Shown here: positions 27,988-41,700 of the stretch, piece after piece
Numbering within the stretch: position 1 is the stretch's first letter
Layout: each line of letters starts with the position of its first letter
Assembly: GCF_021155765.1 (NCBI RefSeq)
Contig: NC_060105.1
Coordinates: 6,675,001 to 6,739,000, forward strand
Source of the DNA: Diprion similis
Taxonomy: Eukaryota > Arthropoda > Insecta > Hymenoptera > Diprionidae
DNA: 64,000 bases
Direction: 5' to 3'
Notes under the pieces: model-generated
Told to the model about the DNA's origin: nothing
What the model saw: only the letters and a program-made list of their open reading frames with translations
The model's database searches: none
Translations under genes and position numbers: made by a program

Positions 27988-30900
27988 AAGTTTTCGAGGT
28001 TCGATTGGATTGATTTTTTTCTCTCTTGTTATTTAATGTATGATAAGTGCACACGGATTTTTGTACTGACGTGTGAATATTAAATACGGGATTAACATTA
28101 CAATATAAATAAATAAATATATAATATAATATATATATACTACATATCTATAATTTGATATAGATACATATTTATATACCATAGATATATTTTGACATTT
28201 CATAAAAATAATTAACCATATTCTTTATTTTTTATTTTTACTTTATTTTTATACTTTGTGAAATTTCTTTCTTTCTTTTTTTTTTTTGTTAATTGTTTGT
28301 TTGTCACCCGCTTCTCGGCTAGTTTGTTCGCTACGGTGTTTTTTCTTTTCTATTTCTGCCTCCTTTTCTTCATGACCCTGGTCCGTAATATCCGTAATAA
28401 TATACAATATACATATATCTATACGTGTACTTTTTTCTATAAACAATGGCCATTTTTTTTTTTTTTTTTAAACTAAGTTATTACAAGGCCCTGCAAGGCT
28501 AAGTCCGATGTTCGTTCGTCCGAAGCGCTAGTCATCACGGTAATTACTTTTTAGTCAACAATTCATTCCAACTCGTTACGCTGAGTTCCAATCATTTAAA
28601 TATTAGATTCATAATCGCGATAATATAATTTTGTTCATTCTATACGCACGTATGCAGTTGGACAATTTCATTGTACTCGGTGTGTGATACGTGCGCGTTA
28701 TGTGGAAAAAAAACCAGACCGATTGGAAATCGAAATGATTACGCAGTTTTGGATATAAATTTTTGTTACGCTATTTTTTTTTTTCTGTTTCTTCTTTTTT
28801 TGTGACATTGATAAAAACATTATTGTTATTACTATCATTTTTCCAAACGAATAGGTACTTCTGAATTTTCTTCACACAGAGGGTTTTGCAGTCGTAGCTG
28901 TTTATAAATGGTTGTAATAACACTAATAATGATGAAAACAATATCAATAATCACAGCAGTAATTAACTACGGTTTACCGCGTGAACCGGAAATTTTTTAC
29001 CCGATAACATCTTATACCTATTCTGTGAATAGGTATAAATTTCAAAGACAGAGTTACTACAGAAATGCTTTGATATTTATGGAAACAAATATGAATGAGA
29101 GCATTAAATTTATTCATTCGATGAATGAAGGCTGAATACAAGGCTCAGTCAAAGTTCAAAGTGTGAAGCTATTTCGCGTAAATGATTACTGCACATAACA
29201 CATATGAAAAAGATATAGTAAATAAAAAGTCTCATCGCGATTACTGCAACATACAAAACGCCACACTGTGCATAGATTCTTTGTTATTTTTTTATTTCCT
29301 TTCACTTATTACGACTTGTTTTTCTATTATCAAAACTTTCACCTTGACTTTTTGTTTTTGTAACTAATAGAAACATGTTGTTGAAAATCGTAAAAAGAAA
29401 AGTGAGAAAACGAGAAAAATATATATAAATGTAAATTAAAGATAACTCATTGTTTGGAATATCGTATCGTAAGTCATTAGGAAAGGACGCGACGAGTTTG
29501 TGAAAAAATATTTCGAATACAACGATAAGAAAGAAAATAAGACAGGTTCAAATAATAACGTTAGAAATATATTTATTAAAACATGTTTATACTGTCTGTC
29601 TTATGAAATAAGAATAATCCAATAGGTCAGTGATACAATTATAACGGATATGGTATAAAATCGAATAGAACGAAAGTGTGAGGTGACGATACGATAAATA
29701 GGATGGCTATGTACCGGTTGATGATATTGGTTTGTTGATGTACTGAACTTAGATATAATGTAATATATATATAATTAGTACGATAATACGAATCTGGTAA
29801 TAATATATATGAACAATAAAATATTCTTCATTAAATACGTTTAAAATGCGTAAAATAAAATCATATCGATGGATAATCGAAGCAACGACGCTGCCGTCGA
29901 AGATTTAAAGCAATATAACAATAATTCAGATGATAATACGAAATCGTTTCTTTCGCTTGTTCCCATCGTCAATAATACAAAATAAAATGTCATATAACCT
30001 CGAATACGTAGAGAGAGAAATAGAAAATTTAATCGATTTCAAAAAAAGAAAAAATGTAGAAAAATTTTATAGAAAATAATAAATTTTTAATTGCAAAACT
30101 AAAATTTAAGCGATACAAGGGAAGCATTTCTCTGATTCATTACTTCACCTTTCTATTCAGTGATTCTGAATTTAAACACAGATATTGAAATTATCTGCTT
30201 AAACATCGGAATCTTGTCTACAAAAGCTCGTAAATAATGTTTTTCAACTATATACTCGATTCTATTCTTATCATCAATTACTTACTCGGGGCTAAAAAAT
30301 GTTATTCTCTTTTAATCCCATTTTTTGGTGCTTTCTTATCTACTTCAAGATAAACCAATAAAGTTATTTGAAAATATTTGTAATATATGTATGCGGATAC
30401 AATTACACATATTACCGTCCACGTACGTATGTGATATTGACACTGACGGATCTATTTGAACGATATCACCATTAATAGATAGAGAGAGTCAAAGCCGGCA
30501 GTGAAAATAAGATGGTAATCGATGTACGGTCAATAATCATAACATACATGTACATACATATTTGCGCATTGCATGTGAAATGATTTTTTTATTTCTTTAT
30601 TTTACTCCTTTTATCATTACCATTCGTTTACTTATTTAGTTCTTGATTGTAATGAAATATAATTTAAATACTGATTATTGGTGTTTTGGCAATCAATTTT
30701 TTTTCTTCATTTCTCTTTCCTCGAATGTGAGTTCTTTTACCGTATTTTTTTTTTTTTTTTTCATCACAGCCCAACTGCAACGTTTTTAGATATATTGGTC
30801 AAAATAATCTAGAAAAAAAAAAACAACAACAACAACAATAACTGAACATAAAAAAAAAAAAGGTAAAACAAAACAATTTATCGACGCAATCTGATCCAGT

Positions 30901-31540
30901 AAACAGGAGTTTTAATTCTTTCGTTTTTTCGTTTTATTAATACGAATTGAATTTCATACGTACGTTTCGTACTTAGAACTAGTTAAAATTAGGTACTTTA
31001 TGACGAAGTGTTGCTGTAGCGAATGTACTGGCTATAAATTTTCAAAAGATTTTCTAACAACGCGATTTTTCTTTCAAATATCTCTCATCCCCTAATAACA
31101 CATCGTTGGATTTTTGATAGTAACAGTAAGAATAGTAATTGATAATAATAATCATTTGTAATATTTCGTGATTGCAATTTCTAATATTTCAAATATATAC
31201 CTATGTATTTTATATATATGTATATATATGCATATATCTATAAGTCGAATAAAACTCTAACGATTCTTTTCGTTCAATATTATATAATGTTTATATGTAT
31301 ATCGTCCAAAATAACACACCGCCTCTCACACTATAGATAATATAATATATAATAGTAATATAATACCTATTATGTCGACAGAGCGTCGCATTTATAAATA
31401 ATAATATTTCGCGCGTTAAATTTTCTCTTCTCACGGTCAATCGGATAAATGAAAATCATCAGTCTCTCACCTAGAAAGGGATAATATAACTCTTTACTAT
31501 AATTATGAAACTTTTTTTTTTGGAGTTTTTTTTGTTGGTT

Positions 31541-31569
31541 TCTTTTTTTTTTTTTTTTTTTTTTTTTTT
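31541..31569. repeat. poly(T) run of about 29
   Basis: A homopolymer just downstream of the Gdap2 stop, on the 3' side of the gene. Confidence 0.9.
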
Positions 31570-31993
31570 GTCATCCTCATTCTTCTTTCTTTTTCCACTT
31601 TACCTACGGTCAAATATGTTCAACAATTAAATTTTACCGCGCCTAAGCACACTATCGTATCACCTTATATTATTTATTAATTGATAATCTACTTATGCTA
31701 ATAGTATATCTACATGTCTACATTTTCTAAGCGTACTGGAAACGCTGGAGCGTTGTTGTTTCTGTTTCTGTTTCTGTTTCTGTTTCCGTTTCTTTTTTCA
31801 TTTCTCTCAATTTTTTTTCGTCAATGATATATGTAACCAGCATTAGTCGAATACGCCGTACGTATTTAGAATATTTTTATACTGATGCTAAATATGCTTA
31901 TTAAAAACACTGGTTTTCATACTTGTTTTCCTTTAAAAACGAAATAGGTATAACGATTATAAAGTTGATACGTGAATCGACGAGTGTTGCGAG

Positions 31994-32987
31994 TTACGTT
32001 GTCGATTGCGATGTATAATCAGGCTGATAGTAACGTAGCCCGTTTATCTGAAACAAAAAAGGTGAAACGAAAAACTAATTAAAAAACAGAAAACGAAAAA
32101 ATCCAACGGATCGAAAGTATTTTGGGTACCAAATGTAGGCAAAAAAAATATGCTCTCCCGTTTTCATACACCGTATGTATAAATTAATCGTCGGATCAAA
32201 TTATTTTACCGTCATATCGTATTCCGTTATGTAGGCTGGTATTTCTAACTGATCGGGCGACATAACTTCGTAAAGATATTCAACGCCTGGCAGATTGTGA
32301 ACCTTCTGTTTAATCGCTGGCGCCATGAAGGTTGTGAACCACCAAGTCATCATCTGCAACATTAAGTAAAAATTAATAAATATTTTATTCAACATAGAGT
32401 GAAGTTTGGTAATAAAAAAAAAAAAAAAAATACGAAACACAAGTTGAAAAAATCAATTAAGCCTTATTTTAATTCAAGTACTTTCCGAAAAACAGGCTTT
32501 TATCACTACGAGCAGTAAAAATAGATTGATAATAAATAAAATGAATAAATGTGCGCTGTGAATTTGAGAAAAATAGTAAATATTTACTTTATGTGTTTTT
32601 TTTATTTTATCGGATTATTACTCGATTATTGCAATATTATTGTGTCAGTAAATTGTGGCGAGAAAATTGAAAAGAAGAAAAAAAGATGAAAATAGATGTT
32701 ATATTTGTGCTTGAAATCGAGCTTTTTATTTTTATATACCGCATACTAAGCAGCATCATCTGCGTTTTGAATTATATTATAGTGGCTGGCTATCATTTGT
32801 ATCATATGTACGTGAATACGTAATGTAACGTTCAATTAAAGCAATTAACTGAACTTCCTATTGCGTTTCCACATCTCGTTGTCTCTCGCAACGGTAAAAA
32901 TGCAAGCATTGTAATATATGATCGCCATGAATGGCAAATCATGAATAATATTCTCAAGTCAGCTCAAGGTTGTCGCAGAATAATCTT

Positions 32988-33043
<56 letters not shown>

Positions 33044-35670
33044 TCACTCTGCAGGTAATTTTATGTGATTATAAAATAAATTTTTTTGCTTATTAAGTAA
33101 GTAAATAATTATGAGAGAATATGTAAGTAGAATTGATTCGATAATAATGACGGAAAGATTATTTACAAATCGTACAATAACCTGCACGTAGAAAGAAAAA
33201 TCTTAATCATATTAATTATTCTTAATTATATTAGTACAATAGTAACAAATCCTCGCTTCGACGTAACACATGCGCATATATAATTGAATGAGTTGAAACA
33301 AAACTTTCTATTCCTCGAACAACAGTGACAAAAGCAAATTATTAATTCAAATCCAGCTAAAAAGCAACGCTAATCTATTTCATCTGTAATACAAATATGG
33401 TAACAACAGCCTCGAATTAAATTTTGGAAAATCATTCTTCTTCCATAGTTTTTTCTTTATCGTATATGTTTTGAAAAAAAAAGTCAGATATTAATTCCAC
33501 CTATTAACGATGAATCGGATGAATCGATATTAAGGATGATTTACGATTCGTCCGCTTTTATTTGCGTTTCTGTAAGCATCTGTTGGTTGATTGGAATATC
33601 GTGTAAAGTTGAAAATTGTTTTTCATCACCCTTGCTGTTCCCGGTGGTATTATAACTGTACCAGCTGTGTCACGTCAGCACAGACAGACGTTAATTTCGA
33701 ACAAAACAAGTTCTCTGAACTTTCGACTGTGTGTGGGAAGATTAATTAAGTTAGATGACGAATGCAACGATATAGGTATGCGTATACCGTAAAAAACACG
33801 TTCACACATAAATACATACGTACATATATATCACATTGTGCGTTGTTTCCGCTCTCAAACCGCGCGTGATATATTAATGAAGTACGACGTAAGGTTATCA
33901 CAATGGGGATTGTAGATGATAATGATGATTAATTTAAAAGTAATTATGAAAACGTGTAAACTATATACAGATTTTTTTACTTGACGTGTATAAACTTTAC
34001 GTAAATTATATTGTATAAAATTTAGTAGGATTTTAATTGAAAAATAAAAGAGGAAATAAACTGCGGATGACCGTGATACAATTAAACTGTCACATTACTC
34101 TTCGTAACGTTTTACTAACCTTTGTCCAGAAAGTAGGATGAATTATGTAGAATTGCTTCAGATTCTTTTTGTACCTGAAACAGACGAGCGCGTATTAACA
34201 ACGTAAATTAGAAATAGTATAAACCATTTATATTATACCTATGCTGGTACAGAAATTAACGTAATACTATATACATAATATTTTTACGAACAGTAAAGCA
34301 AATTGTTCGGAACTTAATTGATCACTGCGTCAACAATTTTTATTTTATTATATACGTGTCGTCGAATATTTTTTCTTTGCACAAGTGACAAGTTGGAGTG
34401 ATAAAAAAAAGTTTACATCGATTTTCAACCGGTTCCACAAGTTTTTCAAATACCTCTGCGTCGCTATATTATAACTAATTAAACTGATATTAAACTAATC
34501 ACTATATTACAACAACATTGCAGGTAAATATATATTCGTTTTTTCCCAACCTTAATGGATTTGCTTTGTCAAATTTTTACGAGATCAGATATACAAAATA
34601 TTTTATGCAAAATGAATGGAGCTTTACATGAATGTAGCTATACTAACTTGTAGGGAAGCACGTTGTAGACTTCCCTCAGCCAATGAAGTCCTGGATAATT
34701 ATTGCTTGTCGTCAATGTGTGGAAGTAAGCGATTACGTAATCTCCCTTAACAATGGGATCCAGAAGCTGGATTAAATATAACAAGGCCTGAAACATGGAA
34801 GAAAATGCGGACGATAAGCGGACTTATCATTAACGATTTGAATGAAAAATAAATTTCAAAAATTACAAATTCTCTTAAGAACGATGATTTCACTTATTTC
34901 TATTCAAACATTATTTTTTTTCTTTCGCATTCGTATTACCGGTGAACGTACGTGTATAAATTTCCTGATCTTAGTCTCTCGCGGTTATTTGAGTGTAGCA
35001 ACAAAAAAAAAAAAAAGTAAGAAACAAAAATGCCAAACAGCACGATAAACCCGAAACACGTAATATTACTAAAAGTGCGTCGTCGAAGACGAAATAAAAC
35101 GTAATAATATGCCTACGTATACCTTTGGGTAAAAACAAAAACAGGAGAAAAGAAGATAAAAAGAAAAAAAAAAAAAAGAAAAGAAAATATGAATCCAGTA
35201 TCCTCCGTTCAAATTGTCAAAATTATAAAAAATTCGTAAAGAGATAATCCGTTAAAAAAAACTCACTCAAGTTACGATATGCAAATTTATACACGAATAA
35301 CAAAAATCGGCGTATAGATCATATATTATATACAAAAAAATTGTTATTATTACTGTTATTATTACTATACAGTTGACCCAGATAACATACATATATACAT
35401 ACAGCGGTTCGGAGATTAATCGATAAATTGAATATAAGACAATAAATATCTTGAATAATTTTTTCACCGCACCCGCGCACCCTGGGCCTGTTTTTTTTTT
35501 TTCTTTTTTAAAACGATAGGTTAGCGACTCAGATTATATCCGTGAATTTTCTCACATGCTTATAAACGGCGCGCAGCGACGGTTTCTTCAACAATATAGA
35601 TACCAACGCGTTCAAAATGTATTCAGGTTGATTCAAGTGTGCCGTGGGGTATGATCTATACAAGGTATGG

Positions 35671-35707
<37 letters not shown>

Positions 35708-38700
35708 GATGGATGTTACATATCTCCCCACATAGCTCTCTATACGTACAAGTTGTATATACACACCTAGGCGAGAAATGATCGTCAACGACCTAGTTTC
35801 GCTGTGACATGGAGCAACCCTACCCTCCTCGACACAGTTGTGTGTAACATTAGGTGTTGTGTATGTATATAGTGTGCAGATAGATGTATGCGTAGGTATG
35901 TATCTATCTGCATTTTGATACATTATTACAGGCACCTATACAGCGGAATTCCGAAGGGCCAAGCCTTACGCCTAGAGAGTTCGGCCAAACAGGAGGTGAG
36001 CGTGTCTGGGGTTATTTCTGGCGTTTCTATCGATCAGGGAGAAAGAGAGAAAGAGAATGAAGAGAGAGGAAGGGAGAGACAGAGAGAGAGGAGAGGAGAG
36101 ACATAGAGCCGATGTATAGTCGAGACTCGGTTCGTTGCAACTTGCTGCTGCTGCTGCTGTTGCACCGTCTGAATTGCAATGCTACTGAGGACATTCGCCC
36201 CTCGGTTTTCAAAAAACTTTCCACATTTTTGAAGCTACTTTATTATAACTGATACACAACTAAAGCTGAGAGCATAAAAGAGCGGATTTTACCATAAAAA
36301 AAACTTCAGGAAAAGAAGGGGATAAATCAGATTTTTTTTTTTTGGTAAAAATCTGGTAAGAAATACAGTTTACATGAGTATTTTATTTTTTTGTTTAATT
36401 TTTTTTTTTTTACAAAAAAAAACTCTGACGCTGTTTTGAGTAAAATCTGTTCTAAATTTCGTCTTATTCTCGTCATCGTGCAGGGTGAAATTTTTTCAAA
36501 TTCATACGCACGATAACGGAGAAATATATTTCGATTATTGTATCGGAAACGAAAATGATGAGCTGCGATTTGTTAAAATTGTAGAAATTGCCTGCCGCGT
36601 CGTATTGCCGTAAGATTACGGAAAGAAAGACGGGGGGGGGGAGGGGGGCGAGGGGAGATAAAAAAAATATATAAAATAGTTTCTTCAAGTTTTTCAAATG
36701 ATTTCCATATTTCGAATTTTTTCAATCCAACTTTTCACTAATTCTTAATTTTATATCCCCTCTGCTGTGTTTTTTTTTTTTTTTTTTTTTTTTTTCTACT
36801 GATAAAATTTGTTATCTTTCCTTTAACTTGCACAATGAACGAAAGTAAGACAAAATCAATCTTGTAGAATGTTTTAGGTACATGTTGAATTGCATATGAG
36901 GACACGGTTTTACTCATAAAAATTTAACAAAATCGAGAAACTTTTAAATCGTACCTTCGCGATATATTATAACGTTCACGTGAATATTTATCATCACCGC
37001 GTAATTTTCAATCATCGAATGCGCAAATGAGAATCCATTGATTATTATCGAATTCACGGTGAAATTTTTTGAAAAAATATCACGTCTCCGAAATAATTCG
37101 TGCAGTTCTTCGCGATACGCGATGACAAAATGACTGCATCGTCCGGTAAAAATAACGGGGAAAAAAATATATGACGTATGTATATGAGTGTTTCCGGTTT
37201 GTCGCTCATCTCACACGCAATACGATGTGCCTGTAAGTGTGATCGAAACGAGTTTGTTCACTCGTTGAATAAAATTATTTTGTCATTTATCCTTGTTTCT
37301 TCTTTTTCACCCAGCAGTATTTATGTTTTTCCTTTCCCCCCCCCCCCCCCCCCCCCCAGCTCCACTCACCTTGTCGAGATTGATTTTGTTGAAGGGAAAC
37401 CATTTCCCGACGAACACAACAACCGGACGACCCTGACGATCGACACCGCTTTGGTAAAGGCAGCCAATTCCCGACACCTCCGTTAAATCCTCGGTCTTCG
37501 CCCGTCGCAAAAGACGCTCGTACCTTGAATAAAAAAAAAAAAATTGCCACAATTTATATATAATGAATAAATTGAATTTTCAAAAAATATAAAGTGATAA
37601 AATTTCTCGTTATAAAAATAATACAAAATTTATATTTCATCGTCGATGATTCATTATTTTATAATCATACTGTTACGGAAAAATTTCAAATGCTTGTAAT
37701 ATCTAGATAAGAAAAAAAAACATTTCACATCAGATAAGTTAAATATAAATTATTCATATACCATGATAAAAATAGACTGCAGTCTCATCTTGCATACGTG
37801 AATCATTACACGTGTGTATGTATGTATGTATGTATGTATGATGACGAAAATTAGCATACCGAGTAATAATTTTAGAGATTGCAATATCCGTATAATAGAT
37901 ATATAGGCATAACTATAATACAATATGTACACACGCGTGCAGAGTGACTCAACGATCTGCAGTTTGCGGTAGAAATTTCGCGCAAAGATAGAGAGAAAGA
38001 GAGAGAGAAGAAAAAACTGCTTTTTACACCAGGGCATAAAACCGTAAAGAGAAAGCGATTCTGTTGATCAAATTTTTCGTATACTAAAATTAAAATACCG
38101 CGAGGTTTGCTCATTTTTTATTTTCATGTTACAATTGCCTGTAGATTCCGTTTTTTACCGTACAGTAAAATTTCTTCTCATCACGATTCCGAAATATCGA
38201 GGAAACCAGTTCATTGATTAAAAATGATCATCCACACGTACGATACTTTTCAAACGATTCCAAGGTTAGACAATTTGGGTATAATAATATAAGATCGCGT
38301 TCTAGTTGCATTTTGGCCTAATTCTTTTCTTTTTTTTTCCTCTCTCTCTCTCATCATTCTCCGACGCCACACACGAAGGTTGCAAATATTTACACGAGAC
38401 AGAGAATAATAGGCGGGTATGATACATGTCTAGATAGGATAGGTATGTACATTAGCTCCGGCTGGATAAGGTATATCAAAGCAACACTTGAGGGCTTGCT
38501 TCGACCTTGAGCAGAACGCAGCGACCACGTGGGCTTTCAATAGAAACAATTTTCAAAGCTTGCTGCATTTTATAAGCAAGTTTTCTTATTTTTTTTTTAT
38601 TTCGCTCGCGTCTGTCGTATAATAATTTGTCATTATACACTTGAAGAAAAAAAAAATATTAATATGACAAGTCGAAGTGTCGAACGATCTCGCATAGAAT

Positions 38701-41700
38701 TATAAAAAAAAAAAAAAAAAAAAATTCTGTTCTCATCGTCCCGCTTGCATAATTGTACAATTAATTTTATCGTCTGAGCTCATTTCGCGATTGCATAATT
38801 TACAAAATCTCTTCGAGTGATTGGAACACCAAAATCGTATGTAGCTACGATATTACTCACTGGTATGTGTATATGTATGTGTGTGTCTGTGTATGTGTGT
38901 GGTGGATAAAACGAATTGCGCAGGAGGACAAAACTGTCGACCCTGACGAAACTTAAATCGCGAACCGAAGAACCCTTCGGAGGGCCTCTTATGTGTGTTA
39001 AAAGTTAAAAGAGGGTGGTTAGGGCTGCGCGAACCTGCAAGTATGAGGTACGAGGGGATGGGGGGGTGAGTTTTATTATACGCCGCGCTAGACTTGCCAC
39101 TCGGCGAGGTCAACGATCGGTGACAAGTGTAAAACGAAAAAAAATTTATACCAATATTTCTGCACAAAGAGAATAAAAATCATATGAAATTGCCACGATA
39201 AATCGTTACTTTCAATGTATAAGTATTCAATTTCTCACGCGATCTAGCGCAGTTTATCAAAAAATTTGCGAAGCATTGTTATTTCTGTACGAAAAACAAA
39301 ATTTTAATAATTACTTATTTGCAGAAATTGAAAAAATCAGAGGGGATGGGGGGATGAGAATCATCAGAGTTATGCTTTGTTTAATATTTGAATTTAACTA
39401 TTTATACCGCGAGCAGATTCAATTAGGTTGATGAAACCGGTACAGGGGTTATAAAACAATAATAAACGTCGGGCTGAAAATAATCGTCATATATACGTAT
39501 TTGGGAATATAATCGGAAGCGCGAAAGTGATTGGCAAGCACGCGATACGAATGCAATATCGTGTGCTCGAGTTTCGAATGAATCCAGTAGTCACAAGCCC
39601 TAAACACGCAGATCATTAGCTGAATTTAGGTGTCTCGAGGTTACTTTTCGGGTGCAGCAGGATATAATAATAGACACGTGAAATTAAAAGGATCGATTAC
39701 TGTAATTAAATCGACTTTGATAAATCCTGTGAGATTTTTCGTTCACTTCCTCGTTGAGCAAAAGTTTCTTTTTTCTGCCTGGGAAAGGAATACTCGTAAA
39801 AAGTGAAAAAAAAAATAATTAAATAAATGAATAAAATGACAAATGAACCAAACAAACAAAATAAATCAGACAACCGATGCGAAACTTTATTAAAATCAAC
39901 GTACCGATCCTCGTCGTCGATAATGTCGATCATAACCATGACGATTCTGTTTTTTTTTTTATTTTTTGCAATCTGAAACAGCGGATCCACCACCTCCTAG
40001 TTTATAACTATAAACGCAGCTGTTGGCTTCGAGAGTAAGCAAAAAAGAAAAAAAAAAAAAGAAGTAAATAAATAAAAACACAGACACAAATCACCGCAGA
40101 CAGCTGATACGTGAATAAAATCGCGTTATATTAATTGAAAAAGTTTTCCGTAGCACTTATAATGAATCCAAGAGAGTTACAGGTTCGAAATCAGCAATTT
40201 TCTCACTCGATCTCGTCCGCGAAATGGATGATGCGAAAAAAAAAAAAACAAGAATAGAAATAATCTCGAAAGGCAATTCGATCTGTATGAATTCAAGGCG
40301 AGGAATGAAAGCACCTGCCGCTGCTACTGCCGTTGCTTGGCTGACGCGTTACGGCGCACTGACTACTCGAAGAATCCGCAATTCGCAAGCGCCGTTCGCT
40401 CCACTTTCGACGCCTTCCTTCCTTCCTTCCCTACCTCGGTCAGGACGGACGGCAGTAGTAGAAGCCTGTGCAAGTCAGACGCTACGCCGAATCGCACCGA
40501 CGACGACGCGACGTGAACGAAAAAACAGGATAGATGAAACACCGCCGCGACGCCGTCGTTTTTTTTTTTTTTCTTACGGGGGTTAAAGATGCAGGGTTTC
40601 TAGAAAACACAAGGGTACGCGGTCGTACGATTTGCCAAAGCACTGAAATACCGAGATGCTAATGACAGAAGGGTGTATAATTTTTTTTTTTTTTTTTTTT
40701 TTCATTGCCGAAAATTCCGTAGAGTTATTTTTAAATTAAATATTATAAAAAAAGTTTTAAAGTCAAAAGAGCGTGTATGTTTGTTTTTCTTTCTTTGTTT
40801 TTTATGCGATAAATATTTATGCGACCTTTTTTTTTTTTTGGCTTTAGATAGACGGAAAATAAATATTATAAGCCGGTTTGGGATTAGCACCGCGATATGT
40901 ATTTTGAAGATTTTTGAAATTAATAATAAAAAAAAAACTAGAAATATATAGAAAAGTGAAAATTGAGAAAAAATCAAAATGTTGAATAGTCGGAATCCTG
41001 AGGATTATCTACGTCACCAATTCTTGCCGATTCCGACGATTCTGCATTTTCAAATTCTACGACGTACATTTTATTTAGCATCTTTGCAAAATTCGATATT
41101 GTGTTTCAGCATTTTTACGCATACCCGGTGCTTTTGTGTCTTCCCTACATACTCGCACTTGTTACGCACTTGGAATTGCGTGAAAATATATATTCAACCT
41201 GTGCGCGGTAATAATAGAAAATAATCGTGCGTTCGCATGAGGTTGAAGTTAGCAACGTTACTGTAACAATGTACGTTTACGAAGAATCGTTACAACGAAA
41301 CCTATACAATTCGTCGTATGATTTGATATAGATTATAAAATAAAATGTATAAAAAATCATACGATGAGCCCTTATACGATTTGTTATATAATTTTTTACG
41401 TATTTTATTTTATAATCTAAAATTTCATGATTTATTATGTTCTTCGTTATGTATGAAGTCGTATTTAAATTATTAAATTACATGATAAAGTATAGAATAA
41501 ATTTCAGTAAGTTAGAATTGTCTGAAATTTATTAAACCTTGATAAATGAAACAGACTAGATTTCGAAAAAGTCAACTCATTATAAGACATTAATCGTTTT
41601 TTAATGATTTTTCCCGGATGTTTTGTTACGTCAACGTTACCAACTTCAACCTGGTGCGTTTTCGAATTCAATAACCCTAGATGCTTAGCATCTGCGTTCA

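Larger units (their letters stand above)
21765..31993. other. gene-poor interval: Dgat2 5' leader/promoter region and Gdap2 3' flank
   Basis: There are no domain-bearing open frames. Two stretches with higher GC (22080-22800 and 24480-25300) are candidates for the Dgat2 promoter and noncoding first exon. From 25300 onward the DNA is strongly AT-rich, with poly(T/A) runs, (AT)n at 27953-27984, and many TTTATT words just left of 31993 that could serve as minus-strand poly(A) signals for Gdap2. A (TTTCTG)n hexamer tract sits at 31758-31790. Confidence 0.5.
34788..37369 (-). other. Gdap2 intron (2.6 kb) beginning with a G22 tract on the transcript
   Basis: The donor is GTGAGT at 37369. Twelve bases further on, the transcript runs into 22 G (C on the plus strand, 37336-37357). 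The intron also holds (AT)n at 35676-35704, a purine-rich GAGA block near 36040-36104 and (CTG)n near 36144-36159. No coding exon was recognised. Confidence 0.65.
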
